Origin: Enoplosus armatus
Taxonomy: Eukaryota; Chordata; Actinopteri; Centrarchiformes; Enoplosidae
Length of the DNA: 64,000 nt
Direction of reading: 5' to 3'
Assembly (NCBI RefSeq): GCF_043641665.1
Contig: NC_092183.1
Coordinates: 26,253,222 to 26,317,221 of the forward strand
Shown here: piece after piece, positions 26,600 through 38,900 of the stretch
How the letters are laid out: each line of letters opens with the position of its first letter
How positions within the stretch are numbered: the first letter of the stretch is position 1
Made by a program: the position numbers and the translations under genes
Notes under the pieces: model-generated
What the model saw: the letters and a program-made list of their open reading frames with translations, nothing else
What the model was told of the DNA's origin: nothing
The model's database searches: none

Positions 26600-26924
26600 A
26601 TGGGCGAAGAATGGATAGAGCTGGAGGGATCCGCCACCACAGTAGCTGTTACAAACACCAGTCTAGATGGGACCGCAAACGTCACCAACGTGACCTTTTT
26701 ACCCTACTATCAGCACTCTCTGTATGTGGCTGCCAGCTACATCCTGGCCTACTTCTTCATCTTCCTGCTGTGTATGGTCGGGAACATCCTGGTGTGTCTG
26801 ATTGTACTGGAAAACCGTCGCATGCGCACAGTCACCAACCTCTTCATCCTCAACCTGGCTATCAGTGACCTACTGGTGGGCATCTTCTGCATCCCCACGA
26901 CACTGGTGGACAACCTCATCACCG
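26600..26924 (+). CDS. npffr1-like: npffr1-like coding exon 1 (N-terminus, TM1, TM2)
   Basis: Encodes residues 1-108 plus the first base of Gly109. It contains the glycosylated N-terminus, TM1 (about 43-68, with LLCMVGN) and TM2 (about 78-102, with [12 protein letters not shown]), ending in the family motif DNLITG. The donor after 26924 is GTAAAT. The exon itself begins further upstream at 26570, after a TTTCCCCTGCAG acceptor, leaving 30 nt of 5' UTR in it. Confidence 0.93.
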
Positions 26925-29900
26925 GTAAATACCATGTCATAAGTCCTCACCTCTGCCATAAATACTGTAGTATAGTAACAATAGTCAAGTCTTAATGTAC
27001 GGTATATGCGTGTATGACCTATGTGTACCCTGCCTCTCGCCCAATGTCAGCTGGCTCAAGCCCCCCGGCGACCCTGCAAAGGATAAGCGGTTACAGAAAA
27101 TGGATGGATGGATTCGATATGTAAAAATACGATATGATACGATTCGAAGAAAATATATATATATATAAAATATATATATATAGTGTCAGGGGGTGCACCG
27201 CAGCTGCACCATGGTGTGTGAAGGCTACATCGTAAACCCCCCAACCATAAATCTATCTTAAAGGATAAGTCTGGTGATATTTCACATTTTTCTTATTGTC
27301 AGCAAATCCCATGAAAAGATTAAATGGCACAATGAAAGGATCTTCCTTAAAAGTATTGGCTTATTCCTCTGTGCCTTTGTTTCCAACAAGTGTTCCAAAA
27401 CATATCAATGAGCCACACTGATGAACTGAGTGGGTTCTTCACGGGCACCGTAGTCCATGCTGAGTCAATGCAAAATACACCTAAATACACACTAGTGCAT
27501 CAAATCCACTGCTGAAAATAGTCCCCTACAAATGCAAGTTTACTCCAGTTTGAGTAATGTTTGCTAAAAACTACAGCGCCCAGCATTTCTTTTTTTTTTT
27601 TATATATTTGTGACCTATTTTTAAATAGGTCGGAACCATTTGGAACCAATGGGCTTGGGCGTGAGAGCAACAGACAGGCTTTTGTGTCTGCACACTGCAA
27701 TCAGAGCCTGAAGTTGGCAACTTCCTCCAAAAATAGGAAAAAGAAAACAACACCGACGCTTTCGATTCATTGAAGCAAATCATTTATATGAAAATACCGT
27801 CTCCCTATCTCCTCCTAAAATAACACCTAAAACACAGCTGTCCAGGTGTTGATGGACACACACCAGCATCATTCACATTCTCATACACATTCAACCTGTG
27901 CTTGTTTTTTCTCTACTCAGCATTGAGGCATGACAAGGCTCGCCACCTAGTTATTTAAGGGGTCAAAAAAAAACAAACAAAAAAAACTTGACAAACACTT
28001 AGGCCACTGACACCATACATCTCTTGTATTGACACCCATAGGTAACAGGAACATATGGCATTGAGGACCAGGTGGAGGTTATTTATGATGGGAACATGAG
28101 TCAGGGATTCTGATGTGTACAATTTAATTGTAACTCTTCTCTCCATCTGTCCTCTAGTCAAAGTAGTATAGATTAGATGGATCTCGCAGTCTAAGCCTAT
28201 TGAACGAAGGATTGACTGGAGTCCAGATAAATCTGTAGTGTTTGCTCTATATTTTCTGTGTTCTCACACATGTAGGCAGTTCATGTATGAGCCTGTCGTC
28301 GGTGTATGGAATGCCACTTATCATTTCACGGCATTGCTACAGGTCTTGGTAATCATCTAGTTCAGTTCCCCCAGCAAAGAGGATCCAGAACCAGTTTTGA
28401 GCCATAGGAGGACACATCAGGCAGAACTGATATATAAAATAAGCAGACTGCAGCAGGGCCATTATTAAAGTGGGGAAAGAAAATTGAAAGAAAATAAACG
28501 ACACATGCAATACAATATTGTTTCAATCATCTTAATTATGCCTATTAATGAAATGTGCAGGTATAGGAGATGCATGGGTGTTGTCTGAAAAGAACCAGGT
28601 CTTACTGCATCACTGCAGACTTTTAATTTCAGACAATTTTCAGCTGTTAGAAAATAGTGTACCTTTTTACTGTCTCGTATGCTGATTATTGCCAATTTTA
28701 ATTACATTATATTCAAGAAAAACGACTGAAGCCGAATATCTCCCAAGTGCAGACTGGCTGCTCACGAAAGCATTCAAATCAGAGGATGTGATGTGTGTTG
28801 AAGTCATTGCAAGGCATCTTTTAACGAGTAACAGAAAACCTGTTCTACTGTCAATTAAAAAAGCAACGTGATTACTTATCATGGCCTCGCTGCAAGCTGT
28901 TTATCTCAAGTGTATTTTCGATCAGTTCAGCTGAACTGTTGGTGACAGTTCCGGACATGCCATGTGGCCTCCTAAGGTTGTATTTTTCTCTGTGGAGGTA
29001 ATGATATGATTGAGCTTGGTGATTGCTTACACCTGTGGTAGGGCGTAAAACGCTCCATTAGCATTAGAAACTATTAGTGTCATTTCATCCACTGACGAAT
29101 GGTGCAGAGGCTAAATGTCACAATGGGCGCTATTCCCAGTATGCTCTTGAATAGAAAAAAAAAAAAAGAATGTAAATAAAGTGATGAATTGCATATATGT
29201 GCGTTTGTAGGCTTGATTTAAAAACATAAGTAGAAAAACAAATAAAATATAAAAAGCTGCATTAGTTAGACGTTGGAAGAGTTCCAGATTGTTGTCAGAT
29301 GGACGAGCACCTACAAATGAAGAGGTCAGTTACTTTAGATGTGGAATGATGAGTTCCTTTTACCATTGCGAACATTTCACTCTGTGTTCGTTGGCCCGAT
29401 ACAGTCAGATGCAGTTACCAGACCCTACGTGTTCACTTTCAAAGAGTTTTGTTAGCCTGGGGATGTAGGCGGTTGAAAGTCTCACTGGCCGACTATATCT
29501 AGCATGTAAATACACGTAAATTGTCAGTGATATAACTTAGTGAGTTAATTGTTGTACTTGATCCCATTTTAGGGTCAACCATAGACCTTTGCATGCCCCC
29601 CACACCCCCAACCCCGCCCAGCAACTGATTTTCCAATAAATGTGAGAGACTGGCAGCAATGAGGATCCTAAGAACTGCTGAGCACTGCTGCAGGAAAGTG
29701 AAAAACTTAACAGCAGGTGTACAGAACCACTGAATCACATAATACCAGTGGCTCTGATGGGAAAACCTAAATGGTTTGACCTGATAAGAACTATTGTCGT
29801 AATAAGGCCGACTTCCAGCAGAGCTGTAAATACCTCGGCAACCCCCGCTGAGCTGCTACTGGCAGCCCTGATGCCAGGAACCAGGGGTAAGTCTGCTTAT

Positions 29901-32900
29901 ATCAGCCTCTAGTTGCCTTCACAGGCTGTTCCCCGCCGAGTCTTTTTAACTTTAACATGTGACGTAGCCTGTAGCTAACTGACATCCGTCTCAATAAATG
30001 AGTGACATGTGGTGACACCCTGTCGCCATATTGATATTGAGAGGGAGAAAAGTAAAAGTAAAGCAGTATTTTTATAAATCATTTCTCTCAAGTGAGACCC
30101 AGTTAGTGTTAAAAGGCCTGGATGACAGTTGAGTTACTGAATGTATTTTACATGAAAGGCTGTGAATTGATGTGATTTCCAGTGAAAATTGTATGCTGTT
30201 GACCGAAGGCTACACCTATAATTGGCCTCTGGAGATGTGCTGCTATTTCAGCACCACAGAGTGCGCCACAACAGACATGCATTCAGTAAGTGCCTCTCAC
30301 CCCATTATCACCTGTGTGCATGTACAAATCATGGCGATGTCTGGTGCTTCTTTCTTTTCTTGTTCTTCTCTGTTATAAGGGACGAGAAAGAAGTCCACTC
30401 TTAATGACATCTTGGACTACATGAAGGAATCAGAAGGAACTTACCAGGGTTCCTTCCACAAACAGAACACAAAGAACAGAACAACATTCCCAACATGAAA
30501 CTGCAATTTCTGAAGAAATTTGCTGGCTTTATAAAGTAGCAGCTGAATGAGTGTGGAGAGCTGGAAACATTGGAAAGGTTCTAAATACAATGAATAGGAT
30601 TTAAAAGTTGAATAAACTCATTGCATGAAAGATGTGGAACATTTGAAGGTTTGAATGGAGTTTCTATCTAAAACAATGAGTTGAGTATTTTGAATAGTTT
30701 TAATAAGATTCAAAAGTTGAATGATTCCCAGAATGTATGTAGGAAGAGTTGGAGAGGTGGGGAAGGAATGAATGATGCAAAATGTAGTGTAAGCTGCTAG
30801 CTAAACTACGTGGCTGGCTTAAGTTTGCATGAAGAAGTAGCTGAAGGAGACGGAGAAGCTTTATTGCTAGTTATCTGTTGATAGTATGTATTGTTAACAT
30901 TCAATTAGGTGAATACATTTTATATGAGATGATGTCACAATGTCACTTTATTTGCATATGATGTATGATTATATGCACAAATACAAGTGTAGTTTAACTT
31001 CAGCCAATCATTGGTGAAACACATAACACACACATTCACAAGTAGACTCTGGATAACAGAAGCTTTTCGCTTGTAATCTTGATGAGGAATGAAAAGTACT
31101 GTATCGACACATGCTGAAACTATTAGGACTACAGTGCTCTGATGAATGATGAGGATGTCGAGGAGGCTTTTTTTAGATGAGTTGCTTGCCTCAAGTGAAC
31201 CCCTCCCTCATGCTTTCTGCTGCCGCCATCCCTTCAACTTAAACAGGTCAGATCCATATATGTTCTTCCACAGATTCCTCAAGCCCACATCTATTTGATA
31301 TTCACAAGGTACGCAGCAGGTTAGGAGCATATGCGTCATGTTCCTAAGGCACGGTCATCTTCTGCAGAGTGCTGAGTTACTATAGCAACACAACAACAAA
31401 GCACATCGCTCTGCTACTGTTCTTCTTGTGCAATGATTCTCAAACAAATGACCAGCAGCAGCAAATTGCCTGTTGAAAGCTCAACAGAAACCATTCTGTC
31501 TTTGACTGTCAAATGAGATTTGATATCTGGACAAAGGAACTTGTAGAGTTTAGTTGCTTTAGTGCCTCAAATCACTGCCCCTTTGCCCCTGAAGGTAAAA
31601 ATAAATACATCGCTGCGAGTGAGAACGTCATCGCCTTCACCGTCGACAATCTTGCCCCAGGCTTAGCCGCGGGAGGCTGCGCCAAATATCTCATCATTGC
31701 AGGCACCCTCCCTCTCGTACAGTCCCCGGTTATCCACCGCGGCGCACCCTCCTCTTTGGTTCAGCCATCCCCATGTCCACAAACGGAGCCCGGCATCCGA
31801 GACTGGACCGTCGCTCGCCTCCTGAGAGAGAAAGGCATTCCCTTCCACCGCAACGACAATAAAGCAAGGTTGTTTCATCTCTACTTGGCCTCCATCAACA
31901 CTCCGGCAACAGCAACCACCGGGCCTACATCAACACTCCGGCAATAGCAACCACCGGGCCTCCATCAACTCTCCGGCAACAGCAACCACCGGGCCTCCAG
32001 CGCTTCTGGCAACAGCAACTAGTCGGCCTCCAGCGCTTCCGGCTTCCTCACCAGGGCCAACCACCGCCAGCGTCGTCACGTGTGACGTCACGGGACATCC
32101 GCTGCCTCCACTGCCGTCATCATCAGCCCACCTGGTGGGGGACAGGTCGTATTTCCCCCTGTGCCTGCTCCCTCTGTGTCCGATCTGTCCCAGTGATCTC
32201 AGCCTTCTTTTCATCCCTGTGTTTGCAGGCTTCACAAAACTCCTGTGCATCCCACCATCCCTTCCTCTACCCTCCCTTCAGCCGCTTACAGCACTACGGC
32301 TTCTGCTCCTTCCTCTTCTTTCACAGCCCACACTGCAGCACGAGAGTCCCATCCAGCAACTCAAAGGGCCGCATCACATGCTAATCAAGTTGGCGATTCT
32401 CAGCCTCCTCTTTCATTTCCAACTGGTCTATCCTTTCCCCCCTCCCTCCCCATCCCCACCCCTTCCCTTCCCCTACACCCAAATGTATTTTCTCCCTGTG
32501 TCAATAACTACACTCTAGCCACAGCAGCACCACCGAGTCAGCCAGCTTCATCAGCCTTCTCTCTCTCTCTATATATATCTATATATATATATCTATATAT
32601 ATAGACATACATATACATCGCTGCTGTATATATTTTTAACTTTATTTTTCACTTAAATATTGTAAATGTGTATATATATTTTTTTCTATTTGTTATTTTT
32701 ATATTTTGTACATACTTTTATTTCTAAATTTATGCTGCTTTCTAATCTTGAATGGGAGCACCAGTACTGTAAAATTTCCCCCGGGGATCAATTAAGTATT
32801 TCGGCTTTGTTTCAATTTTCAACCTTGGTCAGTTTCACAGGAAACACATATTCGAGGGGATTTCATGCATAAGAATGTCCAACATTACTCTTTCAAATGT

Positions 32901-35900
32901 CAGTCAGTCACTAATATTGAGTATGACCCCCCCTGACACGGATCAATGCGTTAAGACGTAGCGGCATGCTGTCCACGAGCTTGTTGATGCCGTCAATGGG
33001 CAGGGCGTCCCACTCTTCGGTCAGACCCCGGGCTAATTCCTGTAGACTCTGAGGAATATCGTCCCCGGCCTAAGGCATCCCAGGCATGCTCGATAGGGTT
33101 CATATCAAGGGTTCACTGCAGCTGCCCCATGTGCTGTTGCGTTGTCGTCTTGCAGCCTAAAGTTGTTCCCGTAGACCCTTCTTGCGTGTGGGAGGCAATG
33201 GTTCTCCAGGATGTCCCGGTACACGACGGCGTTGACGTTTCCATCCAGCACCACCAATGGCGTTTTTCCTCCATCATGAATACCGGCCCGTACCATCACT
33301 GGAGCCTCCACCTCCTTGAGTGGTTTCCTGGATGCAGTCATCGCGGAGGTTCTCACCATGTAATCGGCATATAGTCAAAACACTATTCAAGCCATTCCCT
33401 CCGCATTGGCGCAGCGTCCACAGCTGCCCGACTGGGCATCTCGGATCAAACCATCCAGGTTCTCGGCCGCTGGGCATCTCAGGCATATCGCTCCTACATA
33501 CACAACAATGTTAATGAAGCTCATACTCGACTCGGCTCAACTTAATCTGACTCTTTTTGGGGGTCTGTAATCAGCTCGGGTGGAAACACACCGAGACGGA
33601 ACCCCCACACTGAGTCTCCCCCGTCTGCCCCAGTCTTCACTACGACCTCCCAGACCAGCCTAACATTCATTCATCGGTCTATGACATCCAATACCAGAAT
33701 GTTCATTAAACCTGTAAATGACATATTGTTGTGGTGTGGTCCTTGCTAGTGAAAATTGAGTTAAGAGGTAAGTCAGCCCTCTTCCCTCTGCTCCCCTCTT
33801 TCTTTGGACATGTGTAGTTTACAGGTCTGTGTCATTTTGAAATGGTTCCCATTAACCAGTTAATTGGCTCAGAGAGTGCGTTTAGTTATGTGCTGGGGTT
33901 AGGGTTAGGGTTTATAAGGCCTTGTGGTCATTTTCTAGAATTGATTTAAGTATTAATGGCCATAATGACCATTAGCTATCTTAGAGATGACAGCTGATGA
34001 CAGCAGCAACAATAGAATAACAATATTAGTACTATTACTAATAATCCTATTAGCTGTTACAAAGTAAGCTAAGCTAAGCTCAGAGGTCCAATTACTACCT
34101 TTCCCAAGCTTTCAAATGCATCTCACGGTCTTATTCTGCTAATGGTGCATACATACATCAACATAAGAGGCTGCAGGTTCATGGTGCTGTCCATTCGTGC
34201 CTGTTAACACGGCAGTTTCTGGACATTTTGGTTTGATGATAACATTTTATGACAATTATAATAATTTGATTGTACTTTTTTTTTTAATTTAAAATGTAAC
34301 TTTATTCAGCTTTACTCAACTTCTTTTCTCTGTCATCAACATGATCTGTCAATTACTACCTTTTTAATTCACACGAGTCCCTCTTATGTTTTAATTATGT
34401 TCATGAAATGATATGGAACATAACCTGGTTTATTAATATCTGTATGATTCTAACATTATTAGGTTACTGATCATTTTTGCAGGAATGTCGCCACGTTAAA
34501 CAGTCTGTCATTTCTTTACTGGGGACTTTCAGTGTGGCACTTTTACTCATGGCTGACCAGTCCAGGTTTTATGAGCCAATATTCATTTTGATTATATTCT
34601 TTCCTTCATTAAAAAGATGAAACCATGCACACTTTAGCCCTGCCTTAAAATTAGTAAAGCAATCTAGATGTTTTACAGCTGTTACACAGCTCTGTATTAA
34701 GAGTAATAGTAATGTAGTATGTTTGTAGTAATCTCTAATATCCACACAGAGGATGTCAGTATGAATTTGTTGTGGCAGGAAGGTCTGGACAGGATATAGA
34801 CACTATTTTCATATATGTTGTGGCTCTACGGCTGACAACGGTGTAATTAATTAATTCTTCCCTCCTCTTTGGGGGTTATGTGGTGGTGCCCTAGGCAACC
34901 GCCTAGCTCGCCTCTTCCTACAAACAGCCCTGTTAATTTGTGTCTTGTGACTTTCTCCATGATGACAACAACATTGCTCGCTCATCTGCCGAATAAGTTT
35001 CATCATGCACAGCTGCGATTGCCACAGCTGTTAAAAAAAGGTGCGAGAGGAGAAGAGTAACGCGACAAATCATTGCTCTTGCAGCCTCTATTACATCTCA
35101 CTCAGTCACACTGCTCCTTTTATAATGCAGGTCTGAATCAAACCATGAAACCCTGCCTGTGTGGAACTAATGTTATAAGAACATATTTACCCCTCGGTAA
35201 CAGACGTGAGAAGCAGTGGCACTGAGTGTCAAATACATGGCACTCCTGGAATTTAAGCCCATGTGGTGTAGAGAGATGTTTCAGCACCGTGCTGGTGTTT
35301 TCACGCCGCCATGACTCCTTCGTGGTGTTTCCAGCAGTGCAGACGCATGAGTTTGACATTGTTTTGCAATGCGCAACCCTCAGAAAGACACGCCAGCATC
35401 ACTAAAAATAATTGATAAACTCGGATACATATGATTCCGATGGATCGGACAATTTGGAACCGCTTCTCAACTGGAGCTGGTTCTCGATTCCCATCCCTAG
35501 TTGGAGGGCTACCTTTTCATTAGAACTGGGATCACACACTGGGATTTATTATTTATGAATATGTGTGATATATTCAATCAAAAACAGATGTTGAATTGTT
35601 TCAAGTTGTCGTATGAGTGCTATATGGTGGACCTTAGCATTATGGATTATGCTTATAGCATTATGGTTTTACTAATTAATTAATCAACTGAACAAATAAC
35701 AACCAGGAGAGAAAAAAAGCAAATGGAAGCCAGTCAACATCGCTTGGCTAACAACTCATATCCAATATTGGACAATGTAGGGCATAAAGTCAAACTAGTT
35801 CACAGTAACTCATTGAAATGACTTAAAGCACTTGTAACACACTTTTATATTAACAATGGGTTGCTGGTAGTGACGAACCTACAGAGAATTATCACCTGAC

Positions 35901-38900
35901 GCAGATGCAGTTCCCCTCAGCTCTACAGAGCTTTATAGCGTCTTCAGCTCATTGTTTCGGTTTTACAGCTGCAACTCTACTGCTTTGGCTCGCACACACG
36001 TGTGCAAATTGCAGTGAGGTGTGCAAAATGAATGTAACTATGTGTTATACGTTGAAAAGTTAAAGACACGTTTTGCATTCTGCCAGAAGTTACAGAGAAT
36101 GTAACTATAAAGTCCAATCAGACCTGAGCAAACTCCCAGTCCACTGATGTCCATACTGCGACAAAGCGGGGGTGAGTCATACACCATCGCTAATCGCCGT
36201 CCCACCAAACCATATCAGTGGTTAAGCTGTTTTTCTAATAATCTTTGTAAGATAGTAAGATATAATTGCTACAGACCGATAATTCACAGCGAACGTCAAT
36301 GCAGCTCTAAGTGCATTACCATCATCATTTCAGGAGTCTGCTAATTGACTGCATGGAAATAAATGGTAATCAATGTTTGTCTGGAGGACACTTACAAACA
36401 CATTACAGCTGTAATGTTAAACACACACCCTTTGTAGCAAATATGACAAAACAAATGCAAAGTCACTCTCATGTTCCTGAAAGGTATTTTCAAAAAGACA
36501 CCATTGTCACCAGAGTGACATAGTAACACTGAGTATTGCTACGTAGCGTCTCACGCCACGCCGCCGAGGATATCTTTGTTTTACTACCACTTATTAGGTC
36601 ATTTCTATAAACAGATATCTGCATTTGTAGTCAGTTTGTAGTCCAAGTAGTACTGACCAATCACGTTTGAGCCTCCAAGGATTCACTGTCTCTACACAAT
36701 GTCGGCGGGGTACTTATTGTAGCAGTAAAGAGCAAAGCAACTCAGGGGAGTGGAGTGTCCCTATTTACAGTATGAGGGGGGAGCTACAGCTGACTTGAAG
36801 CACAGAACTGATCTTATCGTATTGTTAATACCTTTATAATAGTTATCACTTTTATTATTTTATTATCCACCATCTCTACTGTTAACTGCAGGATTTGAAG
36901 AATATCATAAAAAAAATAATTTTTATGGCAATATTTTTTTTGATTATTTTTTACTTTGAAGCTGTCTCCTAAATGAATCATCACAGTGTTACTGCAGCTT
37001 TACTGAAGCTCAGGAATGTGTGCTGCTATTGTCATTGTTCCTGCAGAAATGAAATACTGTAATATATCCTCATTTTGAACTGTGGTTTTTCAGTTATCAC
37101 CTTGAGGCAGTCAGCACCTCCTCGGGCTTCCTCTGCATGACAGGGCAGAGTGGAACTAGGAAAATACTGTATTTCTTTAAAAGAAATGCAATTTTCCGCC
37201 ACCTTTAGGTCAATGTAAAATTTGCTACGATCCCAGCATGCTCTCTTCAGGCAATTTGCCGTTCCTGGGAGAAAATGAATTAGAGGGTATTCTCAATCTG
37301 TCGGGTATTTGAAGCCCCCATTTTGGCTGTGGCAGGGTTGATGAAACAATGACCATGTGGAAAGAAAGGAAGCAAGGTGTGAAGTCCTATGTCCTAACTG
37401 CCACATCTCACTTTGTGTCTCCTCTGAAGCTCAATAATAAGTGTCTTTACAGAGGGTAAAAAAAGTGTAGACTAAACCTAGATTAATTAGTGTCACTTAA
37501 AAACTTTAATCTAAATATCACCAAATATTACCTTCCTCTTCATACAACCCAGGTTTAATATCTGTGCACTGCCTGAAACTTCCTCCTGCCACACTATCAT
37601 CACTCTGTAACTCAACTGTCAACTACTGTTAAGGTTTCTAAAACTCCTCAAAGAGTGACAAATATGTCACTGCGTTACCGCTGAGGTCCAGCCACAAGCT
37701 TGAGTGCTACTCTGTTTTTCCAACAGGTTGGCCCTTTTCCGACACCGTGTGCAAGATGAGCGGCTTTGTGCAGGGAGTGTCTGTTTCCGCATCAGTCTTT
37801 ACCCTGGTGGCCATTGCCGTCGAAAGGTCAGTGTGTGTTGCGGTTCGATACCTAATCTCAGTTATAATTGGTGCTAAGACTTTGATTTGTAAAGATAAAA
37901 GGAATATGCAACTAACAGGAAGTTAATCGATGACGAGCTTGATTTTGATTCGCGTCTGATCCCTCATTAATGAAGTAACAAGACTAAACATCAGCAGCCA
38001 CGCTAGCGTATGTAGGCACAGCAGTGCTTTGAGCTAAGTGCTAATATCACTAATATATGCTAATGCTAATGTTTATTGACCCATGGATGTATTATAAGAA
38101 CTGGATACCAGACTTAAAACTGCTCACTTAGCACATAAGCCAAAAGTGCCACATTGGCATGATTTCACACGAATGAAAGTAGCTTTTCTTGACTCTGGGA
38201 AAGTTATAAAACCTCCATGGATTAAAAGTTCATAAAAGAAAGAGTAATAACTGACCTTGTTTGAAGTCGGAGGTGTCCTGTCAACAGCTTTACAGATGTC
38301 TCTTATAATGGTGGTCTATGGGGAACATGATTTTTGGGCTGCAGGGGATTCTTTCATTGCAGTACTGAGTAGCCACTGGGGCAAATTGGCAGCAAGGCTG
38401 AGTGGCGGCGTCATATCCAGCTCACTTAATACATCCATGTGCTTACCATTCACCATTTTAATTTAGCATTTTAGCATGCAACATTTTAGCTACGTTTGCT
38501 AATTAGCACTAAACACAAGGTACAGCTGAAGCTGATGGGAATGTCATTAGTTTTGCAGGCATTTGGTTATAATATATTATAAACCAAAGTATTGGACAAA
38601 TTAAGATTTTGACCTGATAATGGCACTAGATGAAAGGTTAGGTGATCCCCAAAGTTATTACAATTTATCCTGAGGGCAACATAGATACCTGTACCAAATA
38701 GCAATCCATCCAACAGTTGTTGAGACATTTCACTCAAAACCACAAATGTCAACTTCATGGTGGCCCTAAAGTCAAAGTCAAGGGATCACCAAAGTCAGTA
38801 GGATTCATCCTCAGGGGACCATGAATGTCCGTACAAAATTTCATGTCAATGCACTTGATATGCAAGTAGTTGATAAGACATTTCAGTCCCTCCCTACAGC

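Larger units (their letters stand above)
26925..37726 (+). other. npffr1-like: npffr1-like intron 1 (10.8 kb)
   Basis: GTAAAT to CAACAG. It contains the repeats and remnants listed separately (27025, 31513, 31888, 32920, 33558, 35140) and nothing else I can name. Confidence 0.85.
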
